From Bacteroidales bacterium (GTDB taxonomy: Bacteria; Bacteroidota; Bacteroidia; Bacteroidales; Muribaculaceae), in NCBI GenBank assembly GCA_004552485.1, contig SFOH01000033.1:1-23406 (forward strand): a DNA stretch of 23,406 nt. The letters run 5' to 3'. This document shows positions 15,103-20,796 of the stretch, one piece after another; position 1 is the first letter of the stretch, and the number at the start of each line of letters is the position of its first letter. A program made the translations under genes and the position numbers. A model generated the notes under the pieces. That model saw only the letters and a list, made by a program, of their open reading frames with translations, was not told the DNA's origin and made no database searches.

Positions 15103-16716
15103 ATGGAACACCCCTTTCTCTATCAATACATTCTCTGGGCGCTGGCTTTCCTGAGCATGGCCCCGGCCCTGGTGCTGGAACTGCGCCGCGACCTGATGAT
15201 GCTTCAGCAGAACTCCTACCGCAGCGAGCGCTACATGGGCTGGCTCCGTCAGAGCGGCGACACCACGGCCGTCTCGCGCCTCCTGGCCTACATCATCCTG
15301 CTGCTCTCGCTGGTGAATCTGCCCCTGGAGAACGTCGCCCTCATCTGCATGATCGTCTACGGCATCTGCCGCACCTGTCAGCTCGCCGTCAAGAAATACA
15401 AGAAGCCGCTGGTGATGACGCCGCGCGCACGCCGTCTCTTCTTCACCCAGCTCATCCTTAGCGCCGTCATCATCCTCGCCGCCGCCGGATACTTCAGTTT
15501 CGTCGGCCGCGACGTGATGTGCTATGCCGCCGTTGTGGCCGTGATGTCGCTCTACTGCCTCAGCCACGCCATCACCCTGGCTGCCCTCTGGCTGCTCAAG
15601 CCCGTCGAGAAGCGCATCAACGCCAAATTCTACAATGCCGCCGCCGAGCGCCTGGCATCCATGCCCGACCTGCGTGTGGTGGGCATCACCGGCAGCTACG
15701 GCAAGACGTCCACCAAACACTATCTCCACCGCATCCTCTCCGAGCACTTCGACACGCTCATGACCCCCGGCTCGTACAACACTACCCTCGGCGTCGTGCG
15801 CACCATCAACGAGCTGCTCAAGCCTTACAATGAGGTGTTTATCGTGGAGATGGGCGCCAAGCAGACCGGCGACATCAAGGAAATCTGCGACCTTGTGCAC
15901 CCCCGCATCGGCATCATCACCGCCGTCGGCCCCCAGCACCTGCAGACCTTCCACACCATCGAAAACGTGCGCGACACCAAGTTCGAGCTTGCCGACGCCC
16001 TCCCCGCCGACGGCCTCGCCGTCGTCAACAACGACTTCGAGCAGTCGGCCGGCCGCGCCGTCTCCAACACACGCTGCATGCGCTACGGCGTCAGCAATCC
16101 CGTGGGCTGCAACTTCACCGCCGCCGACATCCGTTACAGCGCCAACGGCACCGACTTCACCGTGAAAGGTCCCGACGGATTCAGCCTCAAACTCCACACG
16201 AACCTCGTCGGCGAGTGCAACATCTCCAACCTCATCGCCGCCGTCATCGTGGCCCTCGAGTTGGGCGTTCCCGCCGACAAAATCCGCTATGCCGTCAGCA
16301 CTATCCAGCAGGTTGAGCACCGCCTGCAGATGCGCCCCGCCGGCAACGGCGTCACCATCATCGACGACGCCTTCAACTCCAACCCCACCGGCTCGCGCAT
16401 GGCCCTCGACGTGCTCGCCTCCATGAAGGACGGCAACCGCATCGTCATCACCCCCGGCATGATCGAGTTGGGCGACATGCAGTTCGAGCTCAACAAGGAG
16501 TTCGGCAGCCACATGGCCGAATGCTGCGACTATGCCATCATCGTGAACGAGTACAACGCCGAGGCCATCCTCACCGGGCTCAAGGAAGCCGGCTTCCCCG
16601 AAGACCGCGTCTTCACCGCCGCCACTTTCACCGAAGCCTACGCGCAGGCCATGAAGTTCGCCACCCCCGGCTCCGCCATCCTCATCGAGAACGACCTGCC
16701 CGACACTTTCAAGTAA
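15103..16716 (+). CDS. Membrane-anchored MurF-like Mur ligase lacking the UDP-MurNAc-binding N-domain
   Basis: The 537-residue protein starts with about five hydrophobic segments (near 7-25, 58-73, 76-92, 112-133 and 138-165) joined by basic loops. It then has the Mur ligase central and C-terminal domains. ATP binding is by GITGSYGKTSTK (194-205). VEMGAKQTGDI (248-258) and AVGPQHLQTF follow; Lys293 in DTKFEL lies where Mur ligases carry a carbamylated Lys. EHRLQ (405-409) and DDAFNSNPTGSRMAL (421-435) match the MurF signature (compare DD.YNANP), and GMIELGDM follows. True MurF adds D-Ala-D-Ala to UDP-MurNAc-tripeptide in the cytosol using an N-terminal UDP-binding domain. Here that domain is replaced by a membrane region, so the acceptor may be lipid-linked. 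It lies 3 bases after the hydrolase and 53 bases before the Ddl-like gene. Genome annotation may label it murF, but I doubt it is the essential one. Confidence 0.87.
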   Translation: MEHPFLYQYILWALAFLSMAPALVLELRRDLMMLQQNSYRSERYMGWLRQSGDTTAVSRLLAYIILLLSLVNLPLENVALICMIVYGICRTCQLAVKKYKKPLVMTPRARRLFFTQLILSAVIILAAAGYFSFVGRDVMCYAAVVAVMSLYCLSHAITLAALWLLKPVEKRINAKFYNAAAERLASMPDLRVVGITGSYGKTSTKHYLHRILSEHFDTLMTPGSYNTTLGVVRTINELLKPYNEVFIVEMGAKQTGDIKEICDLVHPRIGIITAVGPQHLQTFHTIENVRDTKFELADALPADGLAVVNNDFEQSAGRAVSNTRCMRYGVSNPVGCNFTAADIRYSANGTDFTVKGPDGFSLKLHTNLVGECNISNLIAAVIVALELGVPADKIRYAVSTIQQVEHRLQMRPAGNGVTIIDDAFNSNPTGSRMALDVLASMKDGNRIVITPGMIELGDMQFELNKEFGSHMAECCDYAIIVNEYNAEAILTGLKEAGFPEDRVFTAATFTEAYAQAMKFATPGSAILIENDLPDTFK

Positions 16717-16769
16717 GACCCTGTCAATCAGATAATAAACCTATACATCCAACATAGCAAACCATCAAG

Positions 16770-17975
16770 ATGAAAACCAACATCGGAGTATTCTTCGGCG
16801 GCCGCAGCACCGAGCACGAGATTTCAGTGATCTCTGCCAACCAGGCCATGGCCGCCATTGACCGCGAGCGTTTCGACGTAACGCCCATATACATCACCAA
16901 GGACGGAAAATGGTACACCGGCGAGGCCCTCATGGACGTCGCCAACTACCGCGACATCCCCGCTCTGCTCTCGCGCTGCACCCCCGTGTTCATGCGCCCG
17001 CTCTACAATGACTACGGCGTCTACACCCTCAAAAAAGGCCTCTTCGGCAAGGAGAACATCCGGACCGTCACCACCCTCGACGTCGTCATCCCCGTTCTCC
17101 ACGGCCACGACGGCGAGGACGGCACCTTCCAGGGCATCCTCCAGTCGACCGACATCCCCTTCGCCGGCTGCGACGTGCTTGCCTCCGCCAACGGCATGGA
17201 CAAAATCACCATGAAGATGATTCTCTCCGCCGACAACATTCCCGTGGTCGACTACGTGTGGTTCACCGACAAGCAGTGGTTCAAGCAGCAGGACGAGCTC
17301 ATCGCCAAAATCGAGAGCAAAATCGGCTATCCCGTCATCATCAAACCCGCCAACCTGGGCTCAAGCGTGGGCATCGCCCGCGCCGACAACCGCGAGGCCC
17401 TCATCGCCAAGGTCGCCGAAGCCGAGAAATACTCGACGCGCATCATCGTTGAGCACCTCGTGGAGCAGCTTCAGGAAATCAACTGCTCGGTGCTTGGCGA
17501 CTGCAACGACTACCGCATGTCGGTGCTCGAAGAGCCCATTAAATCTGGCGAAATCCTCTCGTATACAGACAAATACATGGGCGGCACGAAGACCACCCAG
17601 GGCATGCAGGCCTCCAAGAAGCGCATCCCCGCCGACCTGCCTAAGGAGATGACCGAGCGCATCCAGTTCCTGGCCGGTGAGACCTTCCGCGTGCTCGGAT
17701 GCCACGGCGTGAGCCGCGTCGATGTCATCGTCGACCGCAAGGACAACAGCATTTATGTCAACGAAATCAACACCATCCCCGGCTCGCTGAGCTTCTACCT
17801 GTGGGAGGCCACCGGCCTGACATTCACGGCGCTGATGACCGAGCTGGTTCAGCTGGCCCTGCGCCGCAAGCGCGACATGGGCATGAAGACCGTCTCCTAC
17901 GACCAGAACATCTTCTCGATGGGCGGCGGCACAAAGGGTGCGAAAGGCGCCAAGGGTGCCAAGTTCCACAAGTAA
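16770..17975 (+). CDS. Divergent D-alanine--D-alanine ligase paralogue (ATP-grasp)
   Basis: The 401-residue protein has the Ddl fold landmarks. GGRSTEHEIS (10-19) includes Glu16, equivalent to the D-Ala1-binding Glu of DdlB. HGHDGEDGTFQG (111-122), ASANGMDK (138-145), KPANLGSSVGI (192-202), YTDKY (265-269, with the DdlB-like Tyr at 269) and VNEINTIPG (330-338) follow. The catalytic and ATP/Mg ligands therefore look intact. Two features are unusual. First, the loop after NTIPG reads SLSFY before LWEA, about four residues shorter than in ordinary long-form Ddl; this loop shapes the second-substrate pocket. Second, a C-terminal extension ends in a Gly-Ala-Lys repeat. It probably joins two amino or hydroxy acids with ATP, but the second substrate may not be D-Ala. 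Co-transcription with a Mur-type ligase supports a dipeptide-type product. A housekeeping ddl may lie elsewhere. Confidence 0.87.
   Translation: MKTNIGVFFGGRSTEHEISVISANQAMAAIDRERFDVTPIYITKDGKWYTGEALMDVANYRDIPALLSRCTPVFMRPLYNDYGVYTLKKGLFGKENIRTVTTLDVVIPVLHGHDGEDGTFQGILQSTDIPFAGCDVLASANGMDKITMKMILSADNIPVVDYVWFTDKQWFKQQDELIAKIESKIGYPVIIKPANLGSSVGIARADNREALIAKVAEAEKYSTRIIVEHLVEQLQEINCSVLGDCNDYRMSVLEEPIKSGEILSYTDKYMGGTKTTQGMQASKKRIPADLPKEMTERIQFLAGETFRVLGCHGVSRVDVIVDRKDNSIYVNEINTIPGSLSFYLWEATGLTFTALMTELVQLALRRKRDMGMKTVSYDQNIFSMGGGTKGAKGAKGAKFHK
17934..17960 (+). repeat. Three tandem 9-base units encoding Lys-Gly-Ala
   Basis: Three 9-base units at 17934, 17943 and 17952 encode KGA three times, followed by KFHK and the stop. 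The units differ at synonymous positions, so the peptide repeat is kept although the DNA copies have drifted. They form a basic, flexible tail on the Ddl-like protein. Confidence 0.8.
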
Positions 17976-17978
17976 ATC

Positions 17979-18047
17979 CCCTCGCCCCTGTGCACAGAAG
18001 CGGCCGACAGCGCGCATTGCGTTGCCGGCCGCTTCTGTGTGCGAGGG
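17979..18047. terminator. Long hairpin terminator between convergent genes
   Basis: A perfect 14-base inverted repeat, CACAGAAGCGGCCG (17993-18006) against 18026-18039, encloses a 19-base loop. Outer CCCTCG (17979-17984) pairs with CGAGGG (18042-18047) to extend the stem. On the plus strand it is followed by CTTTTACTTTTTG, fitting intrinsic termination of the Ddl-like gene. The minus-strand helicase stops at 18051, just before it, so the hairpin may serve both directions, although T residues on that side are few. Confidence 0.88.
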
Positions 18048-18050
18048 CTT

Positions 18051-20309
18051 TTACTTTTTGGAGGGCGTTTTCAGCACGCGGGTGCGGAAGACGAGCGAGA
18101 TGTCGTAGGCGTCCACGTCGGGCAGCGACTTGCGGCGCGTCTCCCAGTCGGTAGTGGCGGGGAATTCCAGCATCTTCTTCTCAATGCGGTCGATAAGCTC
18201 GGGCGCCACGAAGTCCTCGAGGGCTAAGGCGCCGGAGAGAATGTGGCGCTGGAGATGGGTGTTGATGGTGCCGGGAGTGAGACCTCGCGCCTCGGCAATC
18301 TCACGGCGGCTCATGCCGGCGCGGGCCATGCGCAGCGTCACCTGGTATGTCTCGCCAACTTGAGCTTTTCCCTTTTTCTCCTTGGCAGCACCTTCAGATT
18401 TGCGGGCAGCGCGATCCCGGGCGCGGGCTTCTTTGGCGGCGGCACGCTTGGCGCGTGCCTCCTTGCGGGCGATCTCAGCCGGGTCCTGCGTGGCTTTGAT
18501 GTAGGCTTTCTGGCGCTCGGCGAGGTAGCCGTTGACGGTGAATCCGTAGTCGGCGACGTGCTGCAGGCAGTCGGAGGCAACATAGAGGCTGCGGCGCAGG
18601 TCCTCGGTGAGCTCGGCGCGACGGGCGGCGGCTTTCTTGTTGTCGGTCTTCACAGTGCCTAACTCTTTGACGAGATCGGCGAACAGGCTCACCAGCACGC
18701 TGCGGAAGAAGAGGGCGCTGCGGCGCACGCGGGTGTTGAAGACGGCGTCGGACATGTCGGCGTTGCCCTCGATGAGTGTGCGCCACTTCGCGGCAGTGTT
18801 AACCAGATCTTTGGTGGCATCGGCGGCGGCACGGTCGACGTGCATGCACACCTCCGGGAAGAGGCTACGGAAGTTGGTGTACATAAGTCGCTGCAGGCTC
18901 TCCAGCGTTTCGAGCACAGGGCCGAAGTTGAAGAGGCCGCTGAGGAGCCGGCGATGGTAGGCGGCTTTCATGGCCGGCAGCTGCTCCATGACCATGGCGG
19001 CGGAGGCGGTAGTAGTGTCCATGAAAGTGTTGACGGCCGGGTCGGCGTAGAGCGACGACGGCGAGATGGGCGTGGCCAGGACGATGCCCTCGAGCGTGCG
19101 GCAGCGGCTGAGCGCCACATACACCTGGCCGGGCGCGAAGGAGCTGCCGGCGTCGATGACCACCCTCTCGAAGGTGAGGCCCTGGCTCTTGTGGATGGTG
19201 ATGGCCCAGGCCGGACGCAGCGGCACCTGCGTGAACGTGCCCTGCACCTCGGTCTCCACGGTGCCTTTCTCCTCGTTGACCGTGTAGCGGGCGTTCTCCC
19301 AAACCTGCGGGGCGACGCGGATGAGGCGGCCGTCCTCGGCGGAACGCACCATGACGCCGTCGTCGGTGAATGACTCGACGGTGCCGATGAGGCCGTTGTA
19401 GTATTCGCCGCCCTGGGTGTCGTTCTTGTTGAACATGACCTGCGCGCCCACCTTCAGCGTCAGCTCAGCCGCGGTCGGATATGATCCTTCGGGGAAGACG
19501 CCTTTCACGGCGGCGACAAAGGTGCGCGGCGGCGTGGCCAGCGAGGCCATGCGGCGCTCGTTGTATGCGTCGGCGGTGTGGTTATGCGTTGTGAGGCGTA
19601 TGAATCCCTGACCGTCGGCGGGGACAAACGTGGGATTGAGGCGGCTGTTGAGGGTGGCGACGTCGGCAAGCGTCATGGCGTTGTCGCGCACATGATTGAG
19701 CAGGGTCACGAACGACTCGTCCTGCTGGCGGAATACCTTCTCCAGGCTCACGGTCATGTAGCTGATGCGCTCCAGGGCGTGCGACGAGAAGAAGTAGGGC
19801 GTGTCGTAGCGGCCGTTGAGGACGGCGGCATCGGCGGGCGTAACGACCGGCGCCAGCTGGTGGAGGTCGCCGATCATGAGCAACTGAACGCCGCCGAAGG
19901 GGCGCGAGTCGCGGCGGTAGCGCCGCAGGGCGTCGTCGACGGCGTCGAGCAGGTCGGCGCGCACCATCGAGATTTCGTCGATGATGAGCAGGTCGAGCGA
20001 GCGTATGAGGCGGAGTTTGCTTTTGGCGAAGGAGAAGCGTCGGTCCTCGGTGTGCATGCCGGGAACGAAGGGCGCCGTGGCCAGCTGGAAGAAGGAGTGG
20101 ATGGTGACGCCGCCGGCATTGATGGCGGCGACGCCGGTGGGCGCCACCACGATGCAGCTCTTGGCGGTGGTTCGGACGACGTCGCGCAGGAAGGTGGTCT
20201 TGCCCGTGCCGGCTTTGCCGGTCAGGAAGATGCTGACGTCGGTGTTCTCCACAAAGTCGCGGGCGCGGCGCAGCGCCTCGTCGGGGGCGGCGGCTACGGA
20301 CGCGGTCAT
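18051..20309 (-). CDS. Pif1/RecD-like superfamily 1 DNA helicase with C-terminal helix-turn-helix (HTH_40-like) domain
   Basis: The 752-residue cytoplasmic protein has a full superfamily 1B helicase core: Walker A GKAGTGKT (31-38), VVAPTGVAA (54-62), Walker B LLIIDEISM (107-115), GDLHQLAPV (147-155), FRQQDESF, a motif like THNHTADAYN (241-250), TIHKSQGLTF (371-380) and VYVALSRC (396-403). This pattern matches Pif1 helicases, which unwind DNA 5' to 3'. After a helical region comes a very basic Lys/Arg/Ala segment (about 620-665). A small domain follows with ETYQVTLRMARAGMSRREIAEARGLTPGTINTHL, a helix-turn-helix of the type appended to some bacterial RecQ and Pif1-like helicases. It overlaps the MerR-type gene by ATGA, so the two are translated together. 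It ends 3 bases from the terminator hairpin. Length and motifs look intact. Confidence 0.9.
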   Translation of the reverse strand: MTASVAAAPDEALRRARDFVENTDVSIFLTGKAGTGKTTFLRDVVRTTAKSCIVVAPTGVAAINAGGVTIHSFFQLATAPFVPGMHTEDRRFSFAKSKLRLIRSLDLLIIDEISMVRADLLDAVDDALRRYRRDSRPFGGVQLLMIGDLHQLAPVVTPADAAVLNGRYDTPYFFSSHALERISYMTVSLEKVFRQQDESFVTLLNHVRDNAMTLADVATLNSRLNPTFVPADGQGFIRLTTHNHTADAYNERRMASLATPPRTFVAAVKGVFPEGSYPTAAELTLKVGAQVMFNKNDTQGGEYYNGLIGTVESFTDDGVMVRSAEDGRLIRVAPQVWENARYTVNEEKGTVETEVQGTFTQVPLRPAWAITIHKSQGLTFERVVIDAGSSFAPGQVYVALSRCRTLEGIVLATPISPSSLYADPAVNTFMDTTTASAAMVMEQLPAMKAAYHRRLLSGLFNFGPVLETLESLQRLMYTNFRSLFPEVCMHVDRAAADATKDLVNTAAKWRTLIEGNADMSDAVFNTRVRRSALFFRSVLVSLFADLVKELGTVKTDNKKAAARRAELTEDLRRSLYVASDCLQHVADYGFTVNGYLAERQKAYIKATQDPAEIARKEARAKRAAAKEARARDRAARKSEGAAKEKKGKAQVGETYQVTLRMARAGMSRREIAEARGLTPGTINTHLQRHILSGALALEDFVAPELIDRIEKKMLEFPATTDWETRRKSLPDVDAYDISLVFRTRVLKTPSKK

Positions 20310-20644
20310 GGCTTGCGGGCGTTCAGAGCGTCAAGCATTCCCTGGAGCTGGTCGCGGACATCGCGCAGGCGCTCCACCACCTCGTAGCGGCGGCTGACGT
20401 TGCTGCGGTTGTGGATAGTCTGCTGTTCGGCGGCCTCCAGTTTCAGTCCCTTGTCCTTGACGAGATAGTGGACCATGCGGATTTTCTCGATGTCGGCCGC
20501 GCTGTAGAGGCGCTGGCCGTGGGGGTTGCGCTTGGGCTTGATGACGGTGAAACGGGTCTCCCAGAAGCGCAATGTGCTGGCCGGGATGCCCAGAATTTCG
20601 GCCACCTCGCGTATCTTATAATACTTTTTGTCAAATTCTTCCAT
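20306..20644 (-). CDS. MerR-family transcriptional regulator
   Basis: The 112-residue protein starts with a MerR-type winged helix-turn-helix: YYKIREVAEILGIPASTLRF is the recognition half, and WETRFTVIKPKRNPHGQRLY plus SAADIEKIRMVHYLV complete the wing and helix 3. KGLKLEAAEQQ and a C-terminal coiled coil (VVERLRDVRDQLQGMLDAL) give the dimer interface. There is no ligand-binding domain and no Cys, so metal sensing is unlikely. I prefer ATG 20644 (MEEFDKKYYKI) because Bacteroidales homologues, as I remember them, begin close to the KKYY segment; ATG 20668, adding eight residues, is possible. The stop overlaps the helicase start by 4 bases. Its promoter overlaps the divergent alaS promoter, so it could influence alaS or itself (inference). 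Confidence 0.9.
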   Translation of the reverse strand: MEEFDKKYYKIREVAEILGIPASTLRFWETRFTVIKPKRNPHGQRLYSAADIEKIRMVHYLVKDKGLKLEAAEQQTIHNRSNVSRRYEVVERLRDVRDQLQGMLDALNARKP

Positions 20645-20684
20645 AGGGTCAGTCTGTTGAAATGGCATTTATAGGCCGTTTCAA

Positions 20685-20715
20685 TTGCAAAGGTAAAAAA
20701 TTTTCAGTAATTTTG
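20685..20715 (+). promoter_or_regulatory. alaS promoter
   Basis: TTG (20685-20687), a 20-base spacer and TAATTTTG (20708-20715) fit the Bacteroidetes -33/-7 promoter. Transcription should start near 20720-20722, giving a leader of about 75 bases before ATG 20797. The divergent MerR-gene -7 box lies inside the spacer. Confidence 0.72.
20688..20695 (-). promoter_or_regulatory. -7 box of the MerR/helicase operon promoter
   Basis: TACCTTTG reads on the minus strand from 20695 to 20688 and is followed by CAAT. The implied leader is about 40 bases to ATG 20644, or about 15 bases to ATG 20668. No clear TTG lies at -33. It is embedded in the alaS promoter, so use of the two is probably mutually exclusive. 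Confidence 0.65.
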
Positions 20716-20723
20716 CACGTTGA

Positions 20724-20755
20724 AACCGGGAAAATTTGCAACCGGGAGTTTCCCG
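20724..20755 (+). other. Repeat and small hairpin in the alaS leader
   Basis: AACCGGGA occurs twice, at 20724-20731 and 20740-20747. CGGGAAA (20727-20733) can pair with TTTCCCG (20749-20755) as a 7-base stem with a 15-base loop. It falls at the beginning of the predicted alaS transcript. No T run follows, so it is not an evident terminator; a regulatory role is only possible. Confidence 0.35.
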
Positions 20756-20796
20756 TCCCGTCATTTTGCCAAAAACATAATCAATCATAAGATATA

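Noticed and set aside
15088..16512. A 474-codon open frame antisense to the Mur ligase gene
   Set aside because: The translation is a Val/Gly/Asp/His-rich mirror product. The sense strand encodes a coherent Mur ligase with P-loop and MurF signature.
16717..16769. Possible terminator or promoter between the Mur ligase and Ddl-like genes
   Set aside because: The 53 bases show no stable inverted repeat and no TAnnTTTG box, so the genes are treated as one transcription unit.
15103..17975. Vancomycin-resistance (Van) cluster
   Set aside because: There is a Ddl-like ligase, but no VanH dehydrogenase, VanX dipeptidase or VanRS two-component pair, and the ligase keeps a DdlB-type Tyr at the position that is His in VanA.
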